A stretch of DNA of 64,000 nt from Coniella vitis (taxonomy: Eukaryota; Ascomycota; Sordariomycetes; Diaporthales; Schizoparmaceae). The stretch lies in contig WUJK01000010.1 in assembly GCA_011317545.1 (NCBI GenBank), positions 1,984,001 through 2,048,000 on the forward strand. The letters are read 5' to 3'. A program made the translations under genes and the position numbers. Of the stretch, positions 25,423-37,425 are shown piece after piece (position 1 is the stretch's first letter; each line of letters opens with the position of its first letter). The notes beneath the pieces are model-generated. The model searched no databases. It was not told where the DNA came from and worked only from the letters and a program-made list of their open reading frames with translations.

Positions 25423-26113
25423 TGCAACAACCTTTTTCCTTTTCTCACCACTGATCTTCTTATTTCTTGCATTCATCATAGCGCAGGCGTTGGGAGATTT
25501 TGGGCGAGCATCAATTCAGTATTTTTTCGACGCAAAGTGTCAGCAGTTTTTGGTCCACGGCCTATGTTCTCGGATGCTGGTCTTACCGATGTCTCGCGAA
25601 AGGCGGTCGCCGTCTCGCTATTGATTAAGCCATTTGTTCTCATCTCTCGAGCACCTTTCTTCTCCAGACCTCCCAAGTTTTTCTTTGAAACAACGTCAAC
25701 ATACAGACGCTCGACTTTGCTACGTATAGCAGGCTTTTCTGACACGGACCTAAGCGAAGCTTGCTTTGAATGTCTGTCCTGTGCAACTTCAGATATCGCT
25801 GTGGAGTATTTATAAGGCTACAACTTGTCCTGCGGTGCACTCTTCTCTTTGACGGGCAAATCTCGTGCCATAGCCTCACAAGCAGGCATCAAAATCAAGA
25901 TTCAGTTCATGGCATTAACAAGTCAAACACGATCTCTATCAACAGACTTCTAGCCAAAGATAGGATGGTAACAGTATAAAGGAAAATGGGTTTGATGGAA
26001 CCAGCGCCATTAAACAATCCAGACTGGAAGCGCCCTCAGCAAAACCGATGGGATACAATTTGACAGCTGCAAGTGTCTTGCATTCTTGCACCAACCGCAA
26101 AGAAGCTGGCCGT
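25423..26113. other. Convergent intergenic region
   Basis: This gap between the ELYS-like gene (+) and the alcohol oxidase gene (-) contains 3' flanks only. No gene is seen. Confidence 0.6.
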
Positions 26114-28562
26114 TTACAGACGAAGCGGTAGCTTGACCTCCCCAGGCGCATTGTACTCGGGCACCTTCATATCCAAGGCGGAGCCAGAGTATCCCAAATC
26201 CTCTGCAGTGAGGACAGCGCACTTCTCGCCGATGAGCAAAGCCGTGGAGTAAGTGTTGCCTAGCAGCGTGTCAGTCTTTTTGCAATCACTAAAGGGCCGG
26301 GGGTCTAATGGAAACTTACAGCCAACATTATCAGGGCAAATTGACAAATCAGCAACCTTGAGGCCCTTGACACCATGGACATTCAGGCGCTCATCAAGCA
26401 CGCCGTGCTTGACGATACTGTTACCCTCGCGCGGCGCCATCGAGCACGTACCCAGACTGTGCCACGTGCTCTCGACATGGCGCTTCACCCACTCCTCAAC
26501 GGCCTTGATGTCACGGGCACTGTACGGCAGCTCCTGGCGAACTTCCTTGGCGCTGGAATTGAGAATGCCCGGCTCGGACTTTGTCTCGGCTGGGCCCAAG
26601 GGGAGTGACCAGCTGCCGTGGCCGATACCTGCTGAGAGATTGCCGGGCAGGGCCCAGCCTTTGGTTGTTTCAAGGTCCATGTCTCGGGCACGCGCTGGGG
26701 AGTCAGCGTCGAAGAAGGGGTGCTAAATCACCGAACGGGCAAGTCAGTCAGTGCTTGCCTGGTCCATGTGAGTCTAGAAATAGTGTGGGTAAAGGTACGA
26801 GGCAGAACAAACTGACCATTCCTTCAACCTCACCCGCATACGAATCCATGCGCCTTGCCGTCTCACGCGACTTAATGTATCCCCACACCATGGGCACCAT
26901 ATCGCGTTCATCATTCATGAAGCCCGTATCAAAGTCCGGTGCCGCGTACGGGTCGGGACTCTTAATGTGCGTGAAGCCACGGGAAAACGGATACTCGAGG
27001 AAATGGAACATGGTGAAGAAGTTGCCAGGCGGCATGAGCATGTGGTCGCCAAACCACCCGCTGATAATGCTGTAGTGCATGACGGGCTTGTCAGGCTTGT
27101 GTTCAAAGTACGACTTCCAGCCGTCCTTGAAGTGCGGCGTCGGCCACGACTCGAACTCGTTGAGTTCTTCGGCCGTCGGTCGGATCTTGACGCCTGCTTC
27201 GATGCCGTTGGTGGCTAGGGGACCGGTGCCCTTGAGGTTCCATTCCTCGTAGACCTCTAGCAACTTGGGTTAGTATCTATACGAGCAGGTTAACATCAGA
27301 GTCGCCAGCCAGGTACTCACTCCTCTGCACCTCTGGATCCCCGCGAACAAAATCATCAAAGCTCTCCGTCCCAGGCTTGGCCCGGTACGTCGAAAAAGTC
27401 AAGTAGTGATCCTGGAAATTGAGTCCCACACCAGGCAAGTCGACAATGGGCTCAACACCCACGTTCCGCAGTTTTTGCGGGTCGCCAATCCCCGAGCGCT
27501 GCAAGATCAGCGGGCTCGACAGCGTCCCGCCCGAGACAATAATCTGTTTCCTCGCCTTGAACACACGGCTCTGCGGCGGCCCGCCCGCCGGCTTGGTCGG
27601 CACCGTCTTGACGCCCACCGCGCGGCCATTTTCGATAATCACCTTGTCGACCTTGGTGTTACAGGCGAGATACAAGTTCGAGTGCACGGCGCGCGTAGCG
27701 TGGACGTAGCCGTGGGCACTATCACTGCGCCGGCCCGTGTCGCGGTTGATCCACTTCAGCCAGTGCTCTGCGCCGTGGCCTGTGACGAGGTCCTGCAGGT
27801 CGTCGACGACGGGGATGCCCTGGGTCTCGACGGCGCGGAGAAAGTCCTCCTTGATGGGGTACGTGTAGTTGCCAAAGGAGACCTTGATGGGGCCTTCGTA
27901 GCCGTGGATGGCCTTGTTGTGCGAGGGCCGCTGGTAGGTCTCGTGTTTGCGCATCAGGGGGAGGAGGTCCTCGGTGGTCCAGCCTTTGGCTTGGAAGTCA
28001 TCGTAGTCTGAGGCGCTGGCACGGGTGTACCTGTTGAAAGGGGGCAGTGCCAGGGGGTTTTTAGGTGGTTAGTATGATGGTCTCTTTGGTCTGATGGGAT
28101 GGTGATTTTGATTTGCTTGCTTTGCTTTTCACTTACATCATGAAGTTGATGGAGCTGCCGCCGCCCAGAATATGTGCACAGGGCACCACGGCCTTGCGAC
28201 CAGCGAGCCATTTGGAGGGACGGGACTCATAGAAGGAGGCTGTCTTGGAGTCCAGCTTCATGTTGCGGGGGTAAATGCCTGGGCGGAAGACCCATGGGTT
28301 GTTGAGGTTGTTTTCGCCCGCCTCAATCAGGAGGACCTTGAGGTTGTGGTCGAGGTTGGCCAGTCTGGGGTGGGATTCATGGTCAGTGAGAGCTAGCTTA
28401 CTTGGTGTGCTGGGAAAGGAAAGGAGAGGAGAGGGTTGGGCAACATATGATGGCGACTTACCGACCAGCGACAACGCAGCCACAACTTCCACCTCCACAT
28501 ATGATGATGTCGAACTCATCTGGCAGTGTGCTAAGAGGCGGATTGGCGATGAATTGAGACAT
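26114..28562 (-). CDS. Peroxisomal alcohol (methanol) oxidase, GMC family, 675 aa, six exons
   Basis: Minus-strand exons are 28562-28462, 28364-28137, 28030-27321, 27256-26817, 26722-26320 and 26259-26114. The intron phases (2, 2, 1, 0, 1) all close correctly. The protein follows methylotrophic-yeast alcohol oxidase almost block by block: DEFDIIICGGGS, LIEAGENNLNNPWV, ILGGGSSINFMMYTR, HGAEHWLKWINRDTGRRSDSAH, GTGPLATNGIEAGVKIRPT, MNDERDMVPMVWGY, STWHSLGTCS and CPDNVGCNTYSTALLIGEK. It would oxidise short primary alcohols with O2 to aldehyde and H2O2 in the peroxisome. In filamentous ascomycetes it is thought to act on methanol released from pectin or lignin. The protein ends in LRL, a poor match to the usual [SAP]-[KR]-L type targeting tripeptide. 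Confidence 0.94.
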
Positions 28563-31500
28563 GGTTTCTGGCTACGTCGTGGTAGCACAGGGAGAGGCGC
28601 ACGGCGATGGCGACTTGGCCATGAAGAAGGGAATGGACAAAGGCGAGGAGAAGGTTCACGGAGAAGGGGGAAGGTCTTGTCTGTTTAAGTATTTCCACGG
28701 ATCAACTCTGCTAACAAGTGTGAGCCGTATCAATCCACAACCGCCAATATATCTCCATCCATACATACCCTAGGTAGCCCCCTTCACTCATCACAGCTTT
28801 TCCCCTCATGCCCTCCTGAGACCCCAGCCACGATCCCGAGAAACGTCCGTTTGTCTAGGCCAACACGGGGGGCGATACGTAGGTCTATCGCCAAAAGGAG
28901 ATGATCCCAAGACCACTGCATTGGGACCGCTGAATGCAGTGTTGCTCCTCCTTTTCCTCGATGTTTGCTTTATTTTTAGCATGTCTGCGGGCACCAATGA
29001 TGCAGAAGCTGTCGTGGGAAGCTCATATGCAGGACAGGCGGTTATGAGTTGACGGATGAAGAATGTGACGAGGTTGGCCTGTTGGTCAAGACAGTCTAGG
29101 TTCACGGGGGAAAAGCGGGTGGAATATTTTCACGCCCAGTGTTTATGGAACTGTTCCAGGTATTGCGTGGGAGGGTAATATCTGAAAGATCTCTTCCTAC
29201 CTCGTGTTCTGTGTATCGTGTGATAGTGAGCCCTCTGACCTTCAACCTGAAGTATCTGGGACTTCAGAGAACTTGTTCACGAGACTCCTTTACTCAAGAC
29301 GTAGTCCGTCAGTGTATACTTGTGCAAGAACACTCACTACAAGTATCCAATCTTCTTATCAAGAACAACAGCCTTTGAAGATTCGAAGTCAAACACTCGA
29401 AAGACACAGTGTACGCACCCCAACTGCAAGATGCAGCGACGAGCGGCTACGTAGGTTACATACACATGTAACGACCCCATTCAAGGAGCAGAACAACATT
29501 TCGGAGATGCACACTCCTAAACGAGCCGGGTACATGAGGCCAAGGATCCATCCGGTCTGCATGCCGTCGGTTTGAGGTTTTGCTGAGGGGAAACCCGACA
29601 CGGGGTATAATCAAAAATACCCAAGACTTGTTGGACGACCATCGATCCCATCGACCGTGATAGCGAGCCCGTATTCATGTTACGTAGTCTGTTGTAGCCT
29701 GCTGGTCAAGATGAAAGGATCCAGTTCAGTTCGCGGGGTAAAGGTCTCTCAGCCTTGTATTGGTGGCATTGTGTAGATTACAAGAAGCCACCAAGTAGAT
29801 CCTTCGGATGTGCTGGCTACGCAGCAGGAGTATATCTCTCTATGTTGTTTGTTGTCGGCAGTATTTTACATCTAACGAATATATTGTGGGGGCCCTTCAC
29901 TTAGAATGAAATACCGTACCACGAATAGACTTCTCTTGCAGCATTCTCCTCGCTTCCTGAATGTAAATTGCAATTTCACACCATTGTTGAATTCAGCTCA
30001 GTGTGTTCAGGTATATAGCTTACACTGGCAGTCTGTCATAACCAGGTAGACTTTACCACAATCGCGCTACGTAGCTGTCCCAAAGAACCGCATCAGACCA
30101 GATGCCGGTGATCCCGTTGAATAGACTCCCCATCCCACTTATATATGACCCAACAGCCGAGACTCGAGGTCTGCACCCCACACTTACCCCAGAGTTTCAA
30201 CTGCAGTAGATTCCGTCTTGCCACGATTCCGTAGGCCCCCGGTCTGAACATCCGGACTGGTTGGGGCATACGTGCATTGCATATGTACGTAGCGTATCCC
30301 CCGCTTTTGCGTCGATATCGACAGCGGGAATACGATGTCGAAAGACATTCGGTCTGTTATCAATCGCATAATGTAATGAATATTACATTTAGTGCTCATG
30401 AAGGAACCAACGTGTAAAGTGAACCTATGAGAGTGTGCTTCATGCTGCGTTCCCCTGCTGCTGGGGAAACGTGCAGCCGAGGGATTGTTGCAATTGGTTC
30501 GACTGTCACTTGGATAAGGGAAGAAAGAAAGACATTTTGTTGGTTGGCCTTTGCTACCAATTAAGCGTAACGTCAGTTCGAGGAAAGGATATATAGACCT
30601 GAAAACAAAAAGAGGGTTGGTTACGCGTCTGCCTTATCAGAGTAACATGAATTGACAGAATTACGCTTCATTCCCATACCGAACCAATGACCCTTTATCT
30701 CTGTCGTTTTGCAATAGATGATAACAATCTATACCGGTTGCAAGATCGCTACGTTGATTAGGCACAATGTACTGTATACCTCTTACATGTTTGACATTGA
30801 TGCACGAACCCCTCAACTACCTAGTACACAGATTCGGACTGCTTCCCCTCACTTAACTGAAAGCGAACCCTCTCTGACGATGCTTTGTGACGAATCTCGG
30901 GCTTAAACCTACCGAACGTTGTTTCGCCGCTGGCCCTCTTTGGGTTCACGCCCGGCCAAGCTGTGGAGTGTGCCTGTTTTATGACAACCTAGATTACTCA
31001 GTAAGAGAAAAGCAATCATTCATAGAAAGTATACAAAGATTCAAGGAATAAAGAGTCTTCTGTCCCCCGATGCAGCTCACGTTCGTAAGGCTCAGTTCAA
31101 GATACATTCTTCATTGAACCAGCCCGTCCGACGTCGAATCGGATAAAGTGGGTCCCGGCAGCCGGCCTCTCTACCGGAGCGAGCTTCCGCTCCCGGCTTT
31201 CGAGAATCGGCTTAGGCTGGATCGGCCGCACGCTTCACTCGCTGTGATGACAACTTTTCGTCTTTCGAACTCCTGACTCTTTCTGGTAGCAGCCGCCTCT
31301 GAGTGTGTTGACGACAATGATGAATGAGACACCGGAGAGGGAATTTGGTTTCACGATTATTGTTTGTGGAAACACCCATTTCCAATCTTCTCGGCACGTT
31401 TTCATTTGGATTGGTCTGCCTTTTGGTTTCCTAGCTTGCGTTTGGGATTATTTGTAGCTAGAACCAGCAAATAGAAGACAAGGATCAGAGGAAGGAAAGT

Positions 31501-34500
31501 CGAGAGTCCCAGCAGGCTGGTCTATTCTTCTGTTCTGGTGGCAATCACATTTAGGCCATCTGAGGAGACGAACAGTTTCATCTAGATGCCATGCTATGAT
31601 AATGACGCCCGCTTGATCGCTGGATCCCGTGTTGTTCTTCCGGCTTCATGGCTTATATGTAGCATCTCCTATATCGCCATAGCAATAGGCCAAAGCGGGC
31701 CTGACAGTCATGCTGAGCAGCGGTGCGTGCTACTGCGTGAGACTTGAAAAACTGATTATCGAGTACTATGCAAACACAGTGGACTTTGGACATTGTGATG
31801 ACGAGGGGAAGTCACCGCCATATAGGCACTACAAACGGGCCAAGAGCATAGGGAAGAGCAAACGTTGAAGCGATGGCAACGGGATTGACAACGGGAAATG
31901 AGTTGTCATGGCTGTGGGAGATGAACGGTAATGTGCATTCGTCTTTTCGCCTCTGAGAACTCTGCAATGAGTTGCCATGGTATCCAAGCCTCTTGGCGCC
32001 CCAAACAGAATCAAGTGCTTGAATCACAATCGTTTATAAGGACGTACTAATGAAAACATTGTCAGTTGTGCGTGTTAGTTTAGAAACGAAAGGGCACAAA
32101 CAGACCACCCGATATATCATCACTGCACGATTGTTCATTAACAACATCGACAGTATGGACGTAAATGGGAAGGTAACCCTCCAAGGATGAAGAATAAAGA
32201 ATGGGTAAAGGCTACCGAAGAGACAGATATTGTAGGAACCACTCCAAACCCCTGCCACCAGCCGGAGGCTCTGCTGCCACCCGCAACCAGTCGTTTGTTG
32301 CTAATGTCAAGCACCTCGTGATAGGCAGGAGGATGTCAATAGACGATCCTACCACGCGGCTTGGAAAGAAGGAGAGTAGCAGATAAAGAAGACACTTGGC
32401 TTCCTCGCTACGAGACAGATGATGTAGCACCGTAAAAGTGGCTGCGCACTCAACGATCAACACCTTGAGCAGCGACACCCCAAAGTGCACAATGAGCGCA
32501 TCTTGTGCTCCATCCATAAAGTACAAACCAGCAAGCCTCACGGCAGTAGCAACTAGGCTTCTATCGGGCTCCCTCCGACACATGAGGCAGGACGCAGGGA
32601 GGACTGGATGGAGAGAGGCCATGCTGAAGCGCGCCAAGTCAAAAAACCAAGCGCTGTTAGCACAACCACGCACCCGTACAGTCCTGCACCCACACCCTAC
32701 ACGCAAGCACACACGCGCGCTCTCCACCTACACCCTCTCTCGACTTCGTAAGCAATGCCGCGTGTGTAGCAGCAATATTGCTGACGCCACTGACTTTGCT
32801 ACAAGGTGCGGCTTGCTTTTGGGCTCATGTGGTCTGGATAGGGGTCCCCGCGGGTACGCAGGCCCTTAGATGGAGCAAGAGACGTGAGTGAAAGCCTTGT
32901 AGCACCAGGCGCAAGATCCGTAGAGCGCAACTGAACGAAATGAACAGGTTGGTGTGTGCCTGACTGCGTAAGCAATACATTGTCAAGCCAGCGGCTCCAC
33001 ATCGTACGGTCTGCAGTCCCGGCTTAGCACTGGGAAGTGTCTGTTTCTCGGGGGCAAAATTGACTGACGTAGGTAGCATTACCTCATTTAGCACACTGGA
33101 CAGACGGTTATCATCGAGCAGGCGTGGTAGATTAGCGAAACGAATGATCCTTTGTGGGCTGTGCTGTGGGTGAGAGTGTATGTATGCATGTTGGTCTCTA
33201 GCGGCCCGGAGGTCACCTGAGAATGGAGGGGCGCATCCGGTCCGGGGTTGAGATGACGATGGTGCAAGGGGATCAGGAACCAACAGCCGAGCCTTGTAGT
33301 TGACAACCAATGCACTGTCATCGGTCGCAACGGTGAGTCTTGAGAGTCGATCCACTATGCAGAATGGCAGATCGATCTGCAGTGCTCTATGGATGTCTTG
33401 TCGTTGTGAGCAATGGCTGCTTGCGTAGAAAACGAATGTTTTAGTGACCGTTGGTAGGAAGACTGACACGGCTTTCGTTGAGCGATTATGGATAAGTACG
33501 ATGAAACTGGCCTGTACATAGTAATGGGCCGCGTCGTGTCCTGAGGAGTATCAAGGTAGCGCCGCACGCTGCAGCCCAGCATCTCTGCTCCGGGGTGCTT
33601 GTCATGGGCCTCGTTCCGGTGTCCTCATCATCGTCGCCATTTTGGCCCCCACGACTTTGGATGCCTCACCCGGCGCCGGTTGATTCAGCTCTTTGCGCCC
33701 AATTCCAACCACAACCGCACCAGCAAGATGAAATCAACGGAGATGCTGGCCGCTTCCACCATGTTCTAAACGAAGCCCAGCGACTACAGTGCGTAGGGGC
33801 TGTTGCTAGGATGGGACACACAGAACGCGCCAAGATGGGCTGATGGTATCTGCTGGCTGCCACCTATGCCACAGCCGGCCTCGACTCCCACAGACATAGA
33901 TGGAAACTTGGCGGTTACCAGCTAGCAGCCACCTAGAAGCAGCAGCCGCCGCCATGAATTTGAGCGCATTTGCGCGCTTGAAGACAGAGGCCGATCACTA
34001 GAATTGTAGCACTTTGGCATTGCTATCGGTACCCCAGGACTACGGTGCAACGAGTGCTGCCTGGGTGGTGTGGGCTCGGATTGGCTGATGGCGGGCCATC
34101 GAGCAGTGTGTGGTAGACACTATAATCCGCCGCAAAGAGTCATCATCTGTCTCGTGCGCTTTTACATTCAACCAGCAGCTGTTTTAGCTGGGCCTCCAAT
34201 CAATATGGCTGCCTTGTACCACCTCCTGATTTGTCCGGCTGCTCTCTTTCTCGGCACTCCGGTACTCGCTCTCGTTTCGCAGGGGGTTTCTTGTCCTTCT
34301 CTGAAGAACAAGGCGGCCAGACTGACAAAGCCATGGCCTGGATGCCTTGTTGTATCTGTGGTCATGCTCGCGAGTTTAGCAGCGCCGAATGGAACAAGCT
34401 GGTGTCACACCGTGGGCGCTTGATGACGAGGCGCCCGTCATTTTGACAATGCTCTTGAGCATGAGCAATTCAATGTTTGATGGTGGTGTGGTTGTTGTTA

Positions 34501-35649
34501 TTGCTGCTGCTGCTGCTGCTGTTGCTGCTGTTGCTGGCTCTTGCAAGACGTTCTCACTCCTTTTGGTCACGATATCGTTCGTTCCTGGAACACGAGGCCT
34601 CGGGAATGGCTGTCGCGATGACGGCCTCCGGAGGGCATGTCCAAATTTGCTAGCAAGAGGCCAGCTTCGCCTCTTGATTCTCCCTAATCTTTCAGAATGG
34701 TAAGAAAAGAAGAGTGTTTGCTTGCTCGGTAGATTCTCCCTTGGCAAAAAGAGGAATCGCGGCGCAGCTTGGAGATGGCGACGAGTTAGGGTGAGGCCAA
34801 GGCATGAAAGCCTTTTCTGGCTGACGGAGATCGATTCGCACGAGGCCTGACAAGGCTGGCAGGCGGGACGAACGGGCAGGCCTGGAGGGTGTGGCTAAGC
34901 GCCTGTCCTGTCAGCGCTACGGGTGAGCAGCTTGGATCGTCTTGGTGCGAGCAAGGAGGCGGAAGTGCCTAGTGCTGGGCTTTTGGTGAGAGAAGGAAGA
35001 GGGAGAGCGCGTGCCAAGGACTGAAGGAAGAGGGAGAATAGAAGGGACCAAGGGCTGCAGCCTCGCGGGCGGGGTCACTGGCTGCCGTGCAGTTCGGTCA
35101 GTTGGGTTGGTTCAGTGGGTGTGGCACTGGCTGGGGCAGCTTGAGGAGGGCTCAGTCCACTGAAGAATGGGGCTGTGTCTGTTCAGGGTCTGTTCCAACC
35201 CCCTGTACACTGTAGCTGCACGCTGCCCTGGAACCACTGCAAAGCCCCATACTCTGCTACCAAATGCAGCAGCAGGTGCTTCTCTCCTACGGCCTCCTCC
35301 TTCGCTCTCCCTCCCACCACCATCGTCACCAGCAGCCGTGACGGCCTTTTTCTACATGTGCGCGTCGATTCTGCACTTTTGCTCGCCATGCTATATAGTC
35401 TTGCGGACCCGCTCCTGCTGGTCAGGATGCATCTCTCGTTTCATTCGCTTCTTTTCCCTGTTCCTCTTTGCATATCCAACCGGATCACGAGTTCTCCAGA
35501 GTCGTCGTCCTCCTCCTCGTCGTCCACGGCGTGTCAAGAAAGCTCTTCTCCGACCTGAGAGACATACTTACTGCTCCAACAAGGCTCCGTCCAGACACAC
35601 TTACCTACGCTCAGTAACTGCCCGTCCGTCCAACCACCACCCAAAGCAG
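28563..35649. other. 7 kb gene-poor region
   Basis: This is the longest gene-free stretch of the window. It has the alcohol oxidase promoter at its left end and a C/T-rich leader of the Cys-His repeat gene at its right end (about 35280-35640). Between them only short frames exist, and none has a recognisable motif or sustained coding composition. A CTG-rich tract (34501-34536) is the only simple repeat of note. I find no transposon, RNA gene or rDNA here. Confidence 0.5.
34501..34536. repeat. Imperfect (CTG)n tract
   Basis: The tract is trinucleotide GCT/GTT repeats on the plus strand in non-coding DNA upstream of the Cys-His repeat gene. Confidence 0.85.
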
Positions 35650-37425
35650 ATGCCCGCAACCAACCGACACTCGCACTCGGCCGCCGCCATGGCTGGCTCC
35701 AGCTTCAGCACCAGCTCGACACGCCGGTGCAACGTCAACGGCTGCGGCAATCCAGCTGTTCATGACTCGGACGGAAGCAGAAGACCTTCAATGTACTGCC
35801 AGGAACACACCTGCCAGAACCCCCGCACCGCAACCCAAGCCTTCTGCATCAACTCGCGCAATCCAGCCCACCGATACTGCTCCTTTCACGGCAAATGCAG
35901 AGCCCCTCAATGTACCAACGTTGCCCAGAGATCCGAGAAGCAGCCGTGGCCTTACCTGTGCCCTCACCACCGTTGTGTCTCGTGTACGCTGCCCAGATTC
36001 CGTCAATACCGCGTCTGTCAGGCCCATATGAACTGCCAGCATCCAGGCTGCCGCAACCCCCCCGACTTCCAGCACCCCAGGCTTTTGTGCCACAATCACT
36101 CGTGCACCATTGCTCCCAGCTGCCCTCACGCTGCTATTGGCGCCGTAAGGACAGCCTCCTACTGCCAACACCACCAGCCCTGCAGCCTCGTCCGCGGCTG
36201 CGATCGTCTACGCGTTCGACTTCCCAATGGTCACCAGGCAAATCACTGTGACCAGCATGTCCCATGTGCCCGAGATGGCCAGGGCTGCCGTCTCTTTGCC
36301 CTCCCAGGCTCGCCCCTCTGTCAAAACCACAAGTGCAACCTCCAGCGCTGCCCTCAAGCCAAGGCTCCCAGCTCTCACTTTTGCCAGGGCCACACGTGCG
36401 CCCACCCCGCCTGCCGCCAGAGTGTGGCTGATATTGACAATGGCAGAGCCCGCTTCTGCGCAACCCACGAATGCGCTGCAATGGGCTGCTGCGAGGTCGC
36501 GCGTACAATCGGAGGATACTGCGGCAATCACAGCTGTACTCACGGCACATGCAATGCTCAGCGCAAGGGCAATGCCGGCTACTGCGACCAGCATTTGTGT
36601 CGCACGCCTGGCTGTAACCACGAGGCCGCTCACACGAACGCATACTGTCGCGATCACGGCTGTGAGGTGAAGGGCTGCGCCCAAGCTCGGTTGGGCGGAT
36701 CTAAAAAGATTCGCAAGTGTTTAGACCATCATGAAGAAGATGTAGCAAAGAGAGCCAAGAGCAGAGTCGAACATGAGGCCGAATTTCGCGAAGGAATCCT
36801 GGAAGATGAACTAAGGGAGTTTCGCAGGATGGAATACGAGCGTCAGTTGAAGGAACAAGAAGAAGATGATCGCCGCCGGGCAGAGGAGCGACGCACCGAA
36901 GAACAGCGGCGCATAATGGCAGAGGCGGAGCGACTGAGACGCCTAGAGGAGGCTCGGCGCCAGGCTGAACAGCGTCACGCAGAAGAAGTAGCTGAGCAGA
37001 TTCGCCGGGCTGAGGAGGCCAAGCGCCGGGAAGACAAGCGCCGTGTGGAAGAAGAGGTCAATGCTCGGCTAGCCGAGAGGGACCGCGTGCGCCAGGAAGC
37101 GCAGAGACTTCGAGACGAGGAGGATAGACGGCAAGAGAAGCGCCAGCGTCAGCGGGAGGCCGATGCACAGATGGCCGACGAGTTGCGGCGCAACCGCGAG
37201 GCTACCGAGAGACTAAGGCGGCAAAGAGAAGTCGAGGAGATGCTCGCTGAGCAGCGGAAACGCGAGGAGGAGGCTGCGGCCGAAGAGGTGGAGCGCCACT
37301 TGCGGGCACGGCTGCGCAACCTCAATGTGCGTGACACGGGCTTCCGAAACACGCACCCACACCAGCACCGATCTTCTCCCAGGCCTGATACGTGGGAACC
37401 GTTTTCTGACAATGGGCGGTGGTGA
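35650..37425 (+). CDS. Tandem Cys-His-Cys repeat protein with charged coiled coil, 591 aa
   Basis: This is a single exon. I do not recognise a named family. Residues 27-360 hold about 14 tandem units of 20-28 residues, each ending in a C-x2-H-x-C block (for example YCQEHTC, YCSFHGKC, LCPHHRC, LCHNHSC, YCDQHLC) and each with a further Cys near its start. The spacing suggests repeated Zn-binding knuckles. Residues about 365-560 are almost pure Arg/Glu/Ala/Gln and predict a long charged coiled coil. The tail is short and polar. There is no signal peptide or membrane segment in this model. The frame is open upstream to 35167, but that part reads like a C/T-rich leader. I chose ATG 35650, and ATG 35689 (context GCCGCC) is equally good. 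The role is unknown. An adaptor, RNA-binding or ubiquitin-related role would be guesswork. Confidence 0.85.
   Translation: MPATNRHSHSAAAMAGSSFSTSSTRRCNVNGCGNPAVHDSDGSRRPSMYCQEHTCQNPRTATQAFCINSRNPAHRYCSFHGKCRAPQCTNVAQRSEKQPWPYLCPHHRCVSCTLPRFRQYRVCQAHMNCQHPGCRNPPDFQHPRLLCHNHSCTIAPSCPHAAIGAVRTASYCQHHQPCSLVRGCDRLRVRLPNGHQANHCDQHVPCARDGQGCRLFALPGSPLCQNHKCNLQRCPQAKAPSSHFCQGHTCAHPACRQSVADIDNGRARFCATHECAAMGCCEVARTIGGYCGNHSCTHGTCNAQRKGNAGYCDQHLCRTPGCNHEAAHTNAYCRDHGCEVKGCAQARLGGSKKIRKCLDHHEEDVAKRAKSRVEHEAEFREGILEDELREFRRMEYERQLKEQEEDDRRRAEERRTEEQRRIMAEAERLRRLEEARRQAEQRHAEEVAEQIRRAEEAKRREDKRRVEEEVNARLAERDRVRQEAQRLRDEEDRRQEKRQRQREADAQMADELRRNREATERLRRQREVEEMLAEQRKREEEAAAEEVERHLRARLRNLNVRDTGFRNTHPHQHRSSPRPDTWEPFSDNGRW

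Noticed and set aside
27406..28011. 201-codon plus-strand frame over the alcohol oxidase
   Set aside because: It is antisense to the conserved GMC exon and has no support of its own.
31160..31200. Imperfect inverted repeat CCGGAGCG/CGCTCCCGG
   Set aside because: The stem is short and bulged, with no T-run or neighbouring gene to make it a terminator or RNA element. It is probably chance.
35167..35649. N-terminal extension of the Cys-His repeat protein
   Set aside because: The stretch is C/T-rich, encodes a Pro/Ser/Arg mixture of low quality and lies before a better ATG. I treat it as a leader.
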